Origin: Nissolia schottii
Lineage: Eukaryota > Streptophyta > Magnoliopsida > Fabales > Fabaceae
DNA: 64,000 nucleotides
Assembly: GCA_003254905.1 (NCBI GenBank)
Contig: QANU01028836.1
Span: 624,029-688,028 of the forward strand
Direction: 5' to 3'
A program made the position numbers and the translations under genes. Under the pieces are notes generated by a model, which was given only the letters and a program-made list of their open reading frames with translations, was not told the origin of the DNA and did no database searches. Shown piece after piece: positions 12,679 through 23,939 of the stretch (position 1 is its first letter; the number at the start of each line of letters is the position of its first letter).

Positions 12679-13290
12679 CTAATAGGTTAAAGTTAAAGTC
12701 AAATTGGTGTTGAGCTCTAGTGGTAAAGTTGGGTTTGATGGACTTGAGCTTGATGCCCCTGTGTTCATCTGGATCAAAGGGTAAGAATTAGTAGAGGAAT
12801 GGATAGTGATTAGTTTGGCTGGCCTAGAAAGATAGTCAGGAATGAGAGTTTGGTTTCCCTTAATATGCTTTTCTAAAAAGTCATATCTTGTGAACCATTC
12901 TTTCAGTCTAAGAATTTGGGGGTTTGGAGGTACTTTGTTTTTTAATTCAAGGATCTTAGGAAAAAGAATAATTTTCCAACTGGACTTCAAAGTGATATCC
13001 TCTTAAGTGAAAATCAAATTTTTGAATTCCATATTTCACTACCGATGTTTCTTTGAAGGTAGTATTATAATGAAGTTTTGCCGGCTTGAACTGTCAACTA
13101 GCAGCATGTCCATAGTAGTATTTCTGCCCTTCTACTTTTTCTATTAGGACTGCCCCAATATTGGTCACTCGCATCAGTTTGCAGGATTCGCTTTCCTTCT
13201 CAAGGAATCTTTAGAGATGGTTGATTCTTTGCGGCTTGTTTTAGGAATTTGATTGCTTCTGTCTGTTCTGGCCCCAATGCAGGTGTATTC
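12679..13290 (-). pseudogene. Pararetrovirus RNase H domain, frameshifted
   Basis: The C-terminal part (12679-12990) is open and has the caulimovirid/gypsy RNase H ending, in which a Lys-His-Ile-Lys-Gly stretch is followed by a Pro-Asp-Tyr-Leu-Ser tail. Further upstream (about 13160-13182) a stretch with the catalytic Asp of RNase H is preserved in one frame, while the sequence just after it is open in another, so at least one frameshift lies between. A stop also separates the halves near 13003. Confidence 0.75.
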
Positions 13291-14250
13291 TTCTATAGTA
13301 TCTTTGACAACTTGGAGGTATACCTAGAAATTTGAGGAATGAAGTCTCTGATGTAGTTGAGAATTCCCATAAATTGTTGAATTTGTTTGGTTCTCATTTT
13401 TTCATCAGGAATCTTAGGAAGTTCTTCTACTATATGAGGTTGAATGACATATTTTCCATTAGAAAAATTCATCCCCAAAAAGTCTACTTCCTTTGTTTCG
13501 ATTTGGGATTTTCTTGAAGATAACATGATTCCATGTTGGTTTTGGAGATGATAAAACTAGTTCAAAATTTGTTTGTAGTTGTCTTCATGAGGGGAGAACA
13601 AGAGAATGTCATCGATGTAAATTAGGGCATTGTTGAGGAGAGGTTCAAAGATCCTGGTCATGGCTTTTTTGGAATAGGGAAGACGCTACCTTTAGTCCAA
13701 ATGGTAAAACAATCCATTGATAATGGACATTTGGAATATAAAAGGTTGTGTTAGGCCTATCTTTTGGCTCAAGGCCCAATTGCCAAAATCCAAACTTCAG
13801 GTCGAATTTGGAGAAAATGTGGGCATTTTTATGTAGGTATACAGAGAGTATATTTTTGGGAGAGGAAATTTGTCATCTTTGAGAAACTAGTTTAGAGGCC
13901 AGTAATCAATGACAAGTCTCTTCTTTCCTTTTACTTGTTCAAACATTTTATTGACATGAAAAAAGCTTGGCAAGCCCAATTCGATTTGGTGGGTTCAATG
14001 AGCCCTTGTTTCAGGAGTTGATGACATTCTTCAAATGCAACTTTCCTATCTGATCGAGGCATTCCTGGGTGAGTTCCCTTTGAAGGATTGATGTCTTCAT
14101 TCATTTTTAGAAGCAACTCAACAAAGAACTTTTCATTTTCCCAAAGAGGATGTGGATGAGAAAATAAGTCATGACTGTCTGCACACATCTTCAAGAGCAT
14201 TTCGTTTATCTCTTCATATCTGGGAGGAACTTCTGCAAGTGAAAACAATG
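13291..14250 (-). pseudogene. Pararetrovirus reverse transcriptase domain, broken
   Basis: Two open pieces flank a damaged middle: 13931-14248 carries the start of the RT domain and 13293-13526 carries the thumb/connection part. The catalytic Tyr-Ile-Asp-Asp box is still readable at 13608-13619. Several in-frame stops and shifts interrupt the palm between about 13540 and 13940. The protein would copy the pregenomic RNA in an intact virus; this copy cannot. Confidence 0.85.
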
Positions 14251-14660
14251 TTGGAATGGTGGTAAAAGGCTTGTAGTTTCTTTTATACTTGAAGCCATGT
14301 GAATAAATTTGGATTCTCTAATTTTGAACAAGGACATCCATTCCAACTAAGATATCCTTTCCAGAAAAAAATTTTCCAGTTACCTTGGACCAAATGACGC
14401 AATCGAGAAAAAAATTTATACCAGTTCAATTTTTTGTAACCAAATCGATTTTAAATCTTTTCCCACTTGCAGTTACTAGATCATGTGTCTTTTGCTCCCA
14501 GGCTTCTGAGGGAAGAACAACTGGGTTCATCAGGATCTTCATGGCTCATGTGTCAATGAATGCTATGGCCTTTATTAGAACATGATACTTTGATGGGAGT
14601 ACATGAACTTCTACATTTGGAAGTTGAGGTGCTGCTACTGCTTGGTTGATTTCTTGAACC
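14250..14660 (-). pseudogene. Pararetrovirus aspartic protease, active site interrupted
   Basis: The active-site box is visible as Phe-Ile-Asp-Thr followed by a TGA stop at 14546-14548 where the family has Gly, then Ala. A single base change would account for it. Further stops follow before the RT domain begins. In intact relatives this domain cleaves the viral polyprotein. Confidence 0.7.
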
Positions 14661-14857
14661 TGCAAAATAGGAAAATTTTATCTTCTTCGTCAGAGGTGTC
14701 TGACTCTTCACTGAATTCTGGGCTAGAATAGTCAATGCCAAATACAGTGTTACCATCTGCTTGTTCTTGTTCGTCATACCAAGATTTTATGTCTTCATTG
14801 TCTTCTAAATCAAGAGTTCTAATAAGACGGACGACTTTTTCTCTTTTGTTGGGACAT

Positions 14858-14893
14858 TGTTTAGAAATGTCCTGTCGTGCCACAGATGAAACA
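14858..14893 (-). pseudogene. CCHC zinc knuckle of the coat region, frameshifted
   Basis: The first half (Cys-x2-Cys-x4-His) is read from 14893, but the last Cys lies in a neighbouring frame, so a one-base shift falls inside the knuckle. The flanking region is Lys/Arg-rich upstream and acidic downstream (14640-14883), as is usual for the end of a caulimovirid coat domain. Confidence 0.65.
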
Positions 14894-16560
14894 TCTCTTG
14901 TTATTCTTTCCTTGAAACTATTTCTTTTTGAAGAATTTCACCTTTTTTCTTCTTTTTTTCCTGTGAATTCTTTGCTTTTTCCTTTTGAGGAAAGGTTTTG
15001 GCTTACAACTGCATTCCTTTTCTTTCCATTTGATCTCCAGATAATTCTTTTTGCAAGTTTTGGAATATTTTTTTCAATGTCAAAGAAGTCCTTCAAACAT
15101 TCTTTGTTGGGTGCAAACTTTGTCAAGGGTAGCATTGCAAGTTTATTGAATTTCTCCTAAAGTCATGTTGACAATGTCCTTTTGTTGGACTGAGATCATT
15201 CTGTGCATTTCTTCCTATAATTCTTCAAGAAGAGAACTAACATAAGTGTTCTTTAGACTGGGATCACTGTAGCTATTCAATTCATGTGCTGGTAATGATG
15301 TTCGATGCCCTTGACGTTAAAAGAGCAACATCTCATGTCAAAGTACTCCTTTCTGAGCTCCTTCAGAGATAACATACTATCTCCAATAAACTCATGGTGC
15401 AGAACTGCAATAACTTCATCAATGCTACTCAGTCTATGGAATTGGTCTTGTTTTATCGCTCCAAGACTAATACCATTCTTTGAGCACCCCAATCATGTGT
15501 GCACAAAATTCTTCTATGACTCTATATTGATCTGTATCAAGGAAAACCATGCATCTTGGCAACCATCCATGCCTTGGAGACAAGAAGTCTTTTTCTCCAT
15601 TGTGATGGAGGTATATTATCGATTATAAACAGGGGTGCTCCCGATGGCAGGAGAGTAATAACTTCTTGTGAGTTTAGAGTGGATCTTGGTTTTTCTTTTT
15701 CTGTACTTACAGATGTAGCCATCAATATTTTTGAGATGTTAGCATATTCTTCTTCACTTAATGTTGTCTTCTCACTTTGACTTTCTTCGGCTGAGGACAT
15801 GGCAGAGATCATCATGGCTTCTATCTCCGAGGGCTATTTCAAGAGAGATGCCTGAGGATTCTGTCATGGTCTTCTTAGTAGATGACTCTACTACTCCTTT
15901 TTCGGCTTCATTCGAAGGCCTTACAACTTCTTTTCTTTTTTGGTTGTCTCTTGGCTTGAATTCTCCAAAAAAGGTAGTCTTTTGTGGTCATGTGTAAGGA
16001 GGTAAGTGATGAGGTGGTTCATATGATTGTGTGGGCTTGGCTCCTAGAAAAGGTATTAGAGGAGGTGTGAAATAGGGTGTTTATTCCCCTATTGCTTTTG
16101 GTTGAAGGTTCTCGACATGTCTCTAGAGTTCTTTAATTTGGAGGTGAAGACTTTTGCAACTCTTTTTCTTTTTGGTCAAACACCTTATCATAGATGCTCT
16201 TTCTTGGAAGTTGTCTAACCTCTACTTCAAGGATCTCAATCCTTGACTTGATTTCTTTATAATATTTCTGCATTTTTTTTACAATACGTTAATTTTGTGG
16301 TCTATTATCTCAGCAAGGTGTCTTATTTTGTTGTTAATCTTTTGTAGCAGGTTGTTTTGTGCTAGAGAGTTTTCAATCTGCCAGTTTAACACCTCCTCAA
16401 CTTGGAATACTGCCTTGGGTTTTTCGTTTGGCTGGACTTCTACCTGTCGAATAAATGACTTTGTTTGGATTTTGTTAATGGGATTTGTTTTTCTTTCAAG
16501 TGAGGGAAATTGTGTATCGTATGAAGATGAGGCAGTGGAAAACATCATGCAGGGTATTTT
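14894..16560 (-). pseudogene. Pararetrovirus coat-like region, broken
   Basis: Open minus-strand pieces at 16279-16548, 15537-15815, 15277-15492 and 14938-15135 follow one another in different frames. The first is Gln/Asn-rich and likely helical. The second has an acidic start and a stretch rich in Trp, Arg and Lys. The last is strongly basic and runs into the zinc knuckle. Assignment as coat rests on this order and on the knuckle and protease that follow; I recognise no diagnostic residue pattern of its own. Confidence 0.55.
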
Positions 16561-16575
16561 AAAGGATTTTTTGAG

Positions 16576-17125
16576 CTAAATGGGAGTTTTGTAAGAGAAT
16601 GAATTTGGAATACTAGAAGATGGTGGAGGCCAGGTTATCAAATTTAGGTCATCTAGGGGAAGAGGATACTTTTCCTTTCTTAGGATTCTGAGTGCTTCTT
16701 TATAAAGAGGCAAAGGTTCCTCCTTTTCTCTTATCTTGATCCAAGGACCATTTTCAGGCTTTAGTCTTCTGGATGGTGATATGGCTTTGCACGACTTCCT
16801 TGATCTCCTCTGTCTTCTAGAAATTCTCCATCTTGGTTCTTCATCATCCCCACTTCCTTCCTCTCCGCAACTGCAATCTAAGTCACACGCCTCAAGAGCC
16901 ACATCCCAAGGAAAATGGCTGTTCATTTTATCTGAGTAAATTAATGACCCATCAGCATTTACTGCATGAATTGGCATATATGTTTTGGCTTCTCCAAAGG
17001 TTATCATCATGGTGTGGAAAATAGGTTGTTCACTTCGAGATGAGGGTTCTCCTTTTGGCTAAAATATTGTCTTGACAACATCATTTCCAGACCTTCTGAA
17101 AGAGAAATATGTAGGGACTCATTAG
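16576..17125 (-). pseudogene. Pararetrovirus N-terminal polyprotein part
   Basis: One long open piece (16576-17010) continues upstream to about 17125 with one in-frame stop near 17058. It contains a short Cys-x-Cys stretch, an acidic patch and an Arg/Lys-rich patch, then a proline-rich end. It may be the region joining movement and coat domains; the movement-protein core itself is not visible, and upstream sequence loses all similarity. Confidence 0.5.
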
Positions 17126-17310
17126 TTATAACCATATTCTAATCAAAAGTAAAATTTTGTAAAAGTTACCTCCAAAATCTCATGCCAAAAGCAATAAAGC
17201 AGATTTTGCTCACCCAATCATTTTTCAAATTAAGTAAATGTTAAGACTAAATTAATCATAATCATTTATTAATTTTTTATTACTAACTCATGTTGTGTTT
17301 ATTATTATCG

Positions 17311-17408
17311 GTGACTAATTTTTTGTTGAGGCATTGAGATTATCAACGTGAATATGTCTCTCTAACAAAGAGATTCAGTCCTCGATCTACTCTAACTGTT
17401 GTTAGCCA
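17311..17408. repeat. 98-bp exact direct repeat, copy 1
   Basis: This block is identical to 18100-18197. It starts GTGACTAATTTTTTG and ends GTTAGCCA, directly followed by a single N at 17409. Flanks differ on both sides of the two copies and no target duplication is present. Confidence 0.9.
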
Positions 17409-17589
17409 NTGCAACTCACCGAATGACAAAGTCTTCTTCGAAAACATAAGCAGCAGCAACAGAGATTTTGAAGTGCCATATTGTTATTATTTTGTTTCTC
17501 TGTTTTGCTCTTAATTAACAAAAAGTCTCCATGTACACCCCTACTGCATACACCATACATATACCAGTATTTGTGTATGGTGGATCCCA

Positions 17590-17900
17590 CTAAATAACCG
17601 CCTCATCAATTCCAGCACCCACTCTCAACATCGCGCGTGTGGAGACACGCTTCCCGCTTGCACTTCGTTTCAACTTCCTCTCTCACTTTCTCTCAGAAAA
17701 TAGGATTTCCAGAAAAATCACTCGCTCTCGTCGATCTCCCTTCATCTTATTTGTCCTCTTCGTTCTCCAATCTCCATCGTATTTCCTCTCATATCTGCAC
17801 AAAGCTTTGTCTGTTCGTGTACGTTGTGCTCTCTGCCCAAACGTCCATCAAGAAAGGTAACCGGAGATGAAAGAAATACCTCGAACGTTGGTAAGTGCAT
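17590..17900 (+). other. Orphan promoter/5'-exon-like segment
   Basis: A CT-rich, GC-richer stretch resembling a plant 5' UTR is followed by an ATG at 17867, eight codons (Met-Lys-Glu-Ile-Pro-Arg-Thr-Leu) and then GTAAGTGC, a good splice donor at about 17891. No downstream exon is seen before the second 98-bp repeat. It could be the first exon of a gene lost by rearrangement or mis-assembly, or a captured gene fragment. Confidence 0.35.
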
Positions 17901-18099
17901 TTTTTTCTATGTTTCTTTGCTTTTACATTGCAAAAACATTTTTCCATTCACCATGTGCATTTCTTGTGCAATATTAGTGTGATTCTATATGGTTTTTGCA
18001 TCAGTTTCTTGATATTAGGATTTGTTCTACGATTTGGTTCGGGGTATGTACAGTTTTTTCTTCATGTTTCGTTTCGAGCGCATTTCACAGTAATGGTTC

Positions 18100-18197
18100 G
18101 TGACTAATTTTTTGTTGAGGCATTGAGATTATCAACGTGAATATGTCTCTCTAACAAAGAGATTCAGTCCTCGATCTACTCTAACTGTTGTTAGCCA
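18100..18197. repeat. 98-bp exact direct repeat, copy 2
   Basis: Identical to 17311-17408; the copies start 789 bp apart. No primer binding site or polypurine tract lies just inside the repeats, so they do not look like the LTRs of a miniature retrotransposon, although both nearly start with TG and end with CA. Confidence 0.9.
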
Positions 18198-18899
18198 TCA
18201 TAACCATGATAGGCCAATATCTACCAAAATGTAAGGAAAAAATATAATATATAGTAAACCGTGTGTAACAAAAATGAAAGGAAACAACAATAAACCAAGC
18301 GCACCAAAATTTTTTTTCTTCTCAATGAATAATCTCATGCTATTATTAGGGATTTTTTTTTATAGAGAAAATTCTTGTCATGTTGTTCTTGGTTTTGCCG
18401 TACAACTTGGTCTCACACATTCAGGTATCAGCTTATCACACCAACCACTATTTTCATTGGCTCGCTATACGCATTATGAATCTCTTCCCCCATAAAAATA
18501 TGAATCTTTTTCATATGCTACAAAGAGATGCCCTTAGCTCAAACCTTGGGCTGTTGTAATGTACCAACTCCTGAATAAGTTAAAATATAAAGCAAGCATT
18601 TTTCATTATTAAAAAAAATAGAAAGAAATCTTTTGGTGGGTTCATCCGTATTTACATTTTATGAGAATATTGCCAAGGAAAGAAGGGGGACCAATGGTAA
18701 GTGCTACCCATTTTAATTTAAGGCTCCCATTGATAGAGAGGGTGCTGCATTGTGGGGACACGTCCTCACTCATAAATAAATGGAATTTTGTTCATATTTA
18801 TTTTATTCACTAGCTATAGTTCCGATATGTTAGATTCGACACAAGCCATAATTGACAACCTCTACATAGCTATAACTGCCTGATTTTTCTAATGAGTAA

Positions 18900-19021
18900 G
18901 GCTGGAATACTAGAATTTATTGGCAGAATATTTTTACAGAAAATAAGAATGATGGTAGTAGGCTGGAATACTAGAATTTACTGGCAGAATATTTTTACAG
19001 AAAATAAGGATGATGGTAGCG
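18900..19021. repeat. Two-copy tandem repeat, 61-bp period
   Basis: The string GCTGGAATACTAGAATTTA occurs at 18901 and 18962 and the units differ at only a few bases, so this is a young tandem duplication. Confidence 0.85.
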
Positions 19022-19788
19022 GAAAGAGATATAATATAAAATCATTAAAATTATCTTCTTTCATCAGCTTAAATTTTTAGGAGAGATGTTTTAAAGATGA
19101 TATTAGAGTTACTATAATTAAAAAGGTCAAATGTTCGATCGTTCATGACCCCCATTTAAAAAAAATTATCTACACAGCCAAAAGAGTTTTTGCGTGAGGG
19201 GACATATAAAGAGAGATAATATAAAACCATTAAAGTTATTAAGAGGTAGGACGAAATAAAGTGGTATAACCCACTTATTAATTTAAAAGTTACTATACAT
19301 ATTAAAGGTGGTTTCTCACGTGTCACATGTGGTAAATACCGTCTTATATTAAATTGTTTTGTTTTTGACAATTTTTAGAACTAAATTTATCGAATTTTGT
19401 TATCATTTCATAATCTAATATGACATGTTAATGCGTCATATGGTCTAATGTGATAAATTAATATTTTAACACAATATTTATAGAGAGATGTATCATAAAT
19501 TCAAATGGCTCGCAAATCTCTAAACCTAATACAAGTTGATTCTTTCAACAATTTGATTAATGAAAAATTTGTCAAGATTATATAAAACATGAAATAATGA
19601 AAAAAATTCAATGAATTTAATTCTAAAATTATAAAAAGTAGTAGGAAAAAGTATTTACATCATATGGCACATGAGAAACCACCTAAATTTAGGCAAAACT
19701 TTTTACATTATAACATTTTTCTTTTTAAATTAAGAACATTGTAGCATTCAAAAGAATGATTTATAGTGAATGAAATGAAAATCGTGCG

Positions 19789-19791
<3 letters not shown>

Positions 19792-19842
<51 letters not shown>
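19792..19842. repeat. (TA)n microsatellite at the edge of the assembly gap
   Basis: About 25 TA units are followed by GCGCG and then the N run. The array probably caused the assembly break. Confidence 0.95.
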
Positions 19843-19847
<5 letters not shown>

Positions 19848-20528
19848 NNNNNNNNNNNNNNNNNNNNNNNNNNNNNNNNNNNNNNNNNNNNNNNNNNNNN
19901 NNNNNNNNNNNNNNNNNNNNNNNNNNNNNNNNNNNNNNNNNNNNNNNNNNNNNNNNNNNNNNNNNNNNNNNNNNNNNNNNNNNNNNNNNNNNNNNNNNNN
20001 NNNNNNNNNNNNNNNNNNNNNNNNNNNNNNNNNNNNNNNNNNNNNNNNNNNNNNNNNNNNNNNNNNNNNNNNNNNNNNNNNNNNNNNNNNNNNNNNNNNN
20101 NNNNNNNNNNNNNNNNNNNNNNNNNNNNNNNNNNNNNNNNNNNNNNNNNNNNNNNNNNNNNNNNNNNNNNNNNNNNNNNNNNNNNNNNNNNNNNNNNNNN
20201 NNNNNNNNNNNNNNNNNNNNNNNNNNNNNNNNNNNNNNNNNNNNNNNNNNNNNNNNNNNNNNNNNNNNNNNNNNNNNNNNNNNNNNNNNNNNNNNNNNNN
20301 NNNNNNNNNNNNNNNNNNNNNNNNNNNNNNNNNNNNNNNNNNNNNNNNNNNNNNNNNNNNNNNNNNNNNNNNNNNNNNNNNNNNNNNNNNNNNNNNNNNN
20401 NNNNNNNNNNNNNNNNNNNNNNNNNNNNNNNNNNNNNNNNNNNNNNNNNNNNNNNNNNNNNNNNNNNNNNNNNNNNNNNNNNNNNNNNNNNNNNNNNNNN
20501 NNNNNNNNNNNNNNNNNNNNNNNNNNNN
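19848..20528. other. Assembly gap (681 N)
   Basis: All bases are N, so content is unknown. Any open reading frame drawn through it is meaningless. Confidence 1.
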
Positions 20529-21564
20529 GTCAATGTTTTGTTTCTTTGTTTTATATATAATATATTTTTTTGTTTTGTAATATTTATTTCTTTATTTTGG
20601 TGGCTACTTGGTAACTATTTTTTAGGTGAACAAATAACATTTTTGTAAAATTAAAGTCTAACTAAGTTATAAATCAAGTGGAGTTGGCTAGAAATATGCC
20701 ATATAAAAAAGGGGGAAAAAACCTTACCTCTATTTTCATACTTCCATTCTATCAAGTTTTCTAATAACACAATGACATGCGAACATTTTTATTGTTCAAT
20801 TTACTAAAGTCACTAACAAAGTTGCTCTAAAGATGTGTAGGTGCCATTGTGTAATTAAAAAACTTATAGAATACAAAAATAGAAGTAAGTTTTGGCCCAA
20901 AAAAATAGATATAATCACTTTAAATTGAGCGTAATCCTAACCAATTTAGACTTTGAATTCTATAAATTGAAAAATGTAAATTTTATTTACATTGTCTTCC
21001 CATCAAATCATATCACATTAATTAATATATTTAACATTCATATACCATACTTTAAAAGTCTCATGCATATAAAATCAATTGAATGATAGTTACATGTTGG
21101 TGTATATAAATTAAGCTTTTAAATTTATAAAACCTTGTGTGTTTTTTGAATCGAACTTTAAACTTGTAACTCTAAACAAAGTGCAAAAACAATCCCTAGT
21201 CTATTAGCTCATATACCTAAATTTATGAAACAAACTTATTTATGTGGCTATCTTTTTATTCACAGATGCGTGCATCAATATAGAAAAATATTCACATGAT
21301 TTCTACTGTTAAGAATAATATATATCTACTATGAAGATGACAGAAGAAAGCTAGAGAGAGGCATGTGTCGTTGAGGGTCCAACATTAGCTTTTTTATTAT
21401 CAATAAAAGGACAAAGGTTACAACTATTATTTTCACATTTTCTATCCTTCATTATAAAAAAAAAGGCAACCTAGTTAAATTCCAACACTATTAAGACCCT
21501 CTCTACAACTTTCAAACCAAAGTAAGAGTTGCAAGTTGCAAATATTCACTTTCCCAAACAAGCC

Positions 21565-23816
21565 TCATTCCCAAATTCCAACCTCCATGAACCCGTCCTC
21601 GGTGGCACAACCCCTAAACATGCCATTACAGTTAAACCCATATGCCACGTCACCATTCTTGGAAACCGCAATTAACCCGGCTTTCCCATCATCAAGCCTA
21701 TTCTTGATGCAGAAATCCACAGCTTCCTGAAGTCCCAAACCTTTGTACTCCATCACTGCGGCGACCTCACGCGCCAGCGTCGCGCGTATGATCGCCTCGC
21801 CCTCCCCGGTGCACGAGACCCCGCACAGGTCGCACGCGTAGGTCCCGGAACCGATCAGGGGCGAGTCGCCGATGCGGCCGGTCATCTTGTTCATGAGGCC
21901 GCCGGTTGACGTGGCGGCAGCACAGCGGCCCTCCCGATCCACGACGACGCAACCGACGGTCTCGGGTGCATATACGCTGATCGGGAGTCCGTTCATTTGC
22001 AGTGGGGACTCGACCCCTGCGCCGCACGATGTCTCGAACCCCTTTGGGATCCTGTAATCAAACTGCATCACCACCACACACGTGTCCAAAGCATTAGATA
22101 AAGAAAGAAAAAGAAAACCAAAACAAAGCCATACAATTTTTCCACACAATAGAGTTGTCTTCATGTGAAAATGTACCACTCCATTTCATTAAATTGTCCT
22201 AATAATAATGTTTTAGCTGAATAACATTGACTTTTACATAAAATGATTAATGTATGAGAGTACGGGTAAATATTAATTTTTAACCTATGATGTAAATTTA
22301 CTCTCTTATTTTAGTTTAATGTGAGATTCAGTGGCTCCAATTAAAGTAAATCAAATGTACTAAAAAAATTTACGTACCAGGATTGCATTTGCTTCCTTTG
22401 CTAGCTTGAGCATGCCAACATTTTCAGGGGTAATGAAGTAATCGTTGTCCACAAGCTCCACACCCTGGCAAGGAAAAAAAAATAGAGAAGTCACGGGAAT
22501 GCCCTTACTCAACATTTAAAAAAAAATCTAATTAATTAATTATTATAATTAAAAATGTAATGAAGAACGACACATAACACACGTGAGATGCCAAAAATAA
22601 AGTGTCAGGAGATTCGGAGAAAACAAACTGGAAACAATTGTTTTTTGGGTTACGGCGTGAAATCTGGATTCTCTAAGAAGATGCCACATGCATCTCAGGA
22701 GATTCGTTCATTAAAATATTCAAAAGATCCATTATGTGATACGAGACTCAGCTGAAAATTTTTAATCAGTATTTATTTGAATAAAGATAGGAGAAGTCAA
22801 ATCAAAATCAAAGTGTGCATGCTATTAAGCTATGTTGAGATACTATATCAATTTATTATTTATTTATATTTTTGAGAAAGGTGACCTGACCTCATTGAAT
22901 TATAATAACCTAGTAATGTGTCAAAATAAACGAGGTTATAAGGCGGAACCTGATTCCTTGCAAACTCCTCGGCGCCGTGGAAGGCGAGGTAAGAGTGGGG
23001 TGATTTGTCCATAACCAAACGCGCCAGAGAGATCGGGTTCTTCACGGTGGTCAGCCCCGAAACGGCGCCGCACCGCCTCTTCGGCCCGTCCATGATGCTC
23101 GCCTCCATCTCCACAGTCCCCTTCTCCGTCAGGGCGGATCCACGCCCCGAGTTGAACAGCGGATCCGTCTCCAATTCCCTCACCTGTCTCCCAAGCAAAA
23201 AGAATCAAATATCATTCTCACATAACACGAAGTAATTAAAAATCATTGTCATTATTTACAGAATTTTAACAAATTGAAGCTAATTAATTAGACACCGATG
23301 ATTCAAGAGTGCATTCCGTTTTAGAACAAGCATCATGCATGTATTTAACGCTTTCTTTTTATGCAGAAAAATATTTTTTTGACGGTGTGGAGAGAGTTGT
23401 GATACAATTATATATATTGTCAAAACTTCCCACCACCATTGTGTTTGAATTTTCGTTTGGAGTTGCGATTAACGCTCTAAATAAAAATTCAAACACACAT
23501 TGTATATATACATGGTGTTTGGATCTTTGTTTGGAAAGGTTAAATATTGGTTCCAAACACAGACAGGTGATATATATGTAGGTCATGTGTCAATTGGTAA
23601 TTGTATTTTATTGATTGACTAATTGAGGAGCGGAGGGGAGGGGAGGGGACGTACGACGAGCTCAACGACGTCGATGGCGGAGAGATTGGATTGAAGAGCA
23701 GAGATGCCAAGGTTGAGACAGCGAGTAAGGAGTTGCTTGGCTTCTTCTTGGCGCTGGAGAGGGAGGTTAGGGTCAACACCAGCGCCGCCGTGCACAGCGA
23801 TTGCCCAACGCCCCAT
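21565..23816 (-). CDS. ASPGB1: Plant L-asparaginase / isoaspartyl peptidase, potassium-dependent type, four exons
   Basis: Exons on the minus strand are 23816-23655, 23183-22950, 22464-22378 and 22062-21565. All introns are GT-AG and phase 0, giving 326 aa. This is an Ntn hydrolase that releases ammonia from asparagine, a main transport form of nitrogen in legumes, and is expected in the cytosol since no targeting peptide is seen. The N-terminal block (residues 5-13, ending His-Gly-Gly-Ala-Gly), the Asn-Ser-Gly-Arg-Gly-Ser block in exon 2 and the Thr-Ser-Thr-Gly-Gly block in exon 4 are family marks. Autocleavage should fall before Thr196, in the context Glu-Thr-Val-Gly-Cys. That context and the C-terminal Cys-Asn-Gly-Met-Phe-Arg-Gly-Cys run resemble the potassium-dependent plant subgroup (Arabidopsis ASPGB1 type) more than the independent one. 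No lesion is seen. The symbol is by family likeness. Confidence 0.95.
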
Positions 23817-23916
23817 TCTCTCTTTCTCTCGCTGCCTCTCTGCCCTTTCGCCCCTTTCTGTGTTTGTTTTTCCTAAAGCTTGGAGACTGCAAGGAACTCT
23901 CTCAGGGGGGGGTGGG

Positions 23917-23923
23917 TTTTATA
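23917..23923 (-). promoter_or_regulatory. TATA box of the asparaginase gene
   Basis: On the minus strand TATAAAA sits in the context CCTATAAAACCC about 100 bases before the ATG. A purine-rich (GA) leader follows, consistent with a 5' UTR of roughly 70 bases. Confidence 0.65.
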
Positions 23924-23939
23924 GGCAAACTTCGGACTC

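Larger units (their letters stand above)
11400..17125 (-). mobile_element. Endogenous pararetrovirus (caulimovirid), decayed and incomplete
   Basis: Read on the minus strand from 17125 to 11400 this carries the ordered parts of a caulimovirid polyprotein: a highly charged N-terminal region, a coat-like region with a coiled part, a CCHC zinc knuckle, an aspartic protease, a reverse transcriptase, RNase H, an unrecognised tail and a promoter-like block. The frame is broken repeatedly by stops and frameshifts, so it cannot make the full protein. No integrase is seen in the stretch, no LTRs flank it, and RT is directly preceded by protease, which favours a pararetrovirus over a Ty3/gypsy element. 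I could not find a complete movement-protein core or a tRNA-Met primer site, so the copy is probably truncated at its 5' side. The genus is not determined; the layout would fit endogenous plant groups such as florendoviruses. Confidence 0.85.
18200..21560. other. AT-rich intergenic region with assembly gap
   Basis: No gene is seen. Contents are a two-copy 61-bp tandem repeat, a long TA microsatellite next to an N run, and otherwise unremarkable AT-rich DNA up to the 3' end of the asparaginase gene. Confidence 0.6.

Noticed and set aside
14735-15160. 141-codon plus-strand open frame
   Set aside because: It is antisense to the pararetrovirus coat/knuckle region, which has the recognisable motifs.
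17311-18197. Miniature LTR retrotransposon (TRIM) reading of the 98-bp repeats
   Set aside because: No primer binding site, polypurine tract or target duplication was found, and a lone N touches one repeat.
19748-20560. Long open frames on both strands across the N run
   Set aside because: They consist of unknown bases and a TA repeat.
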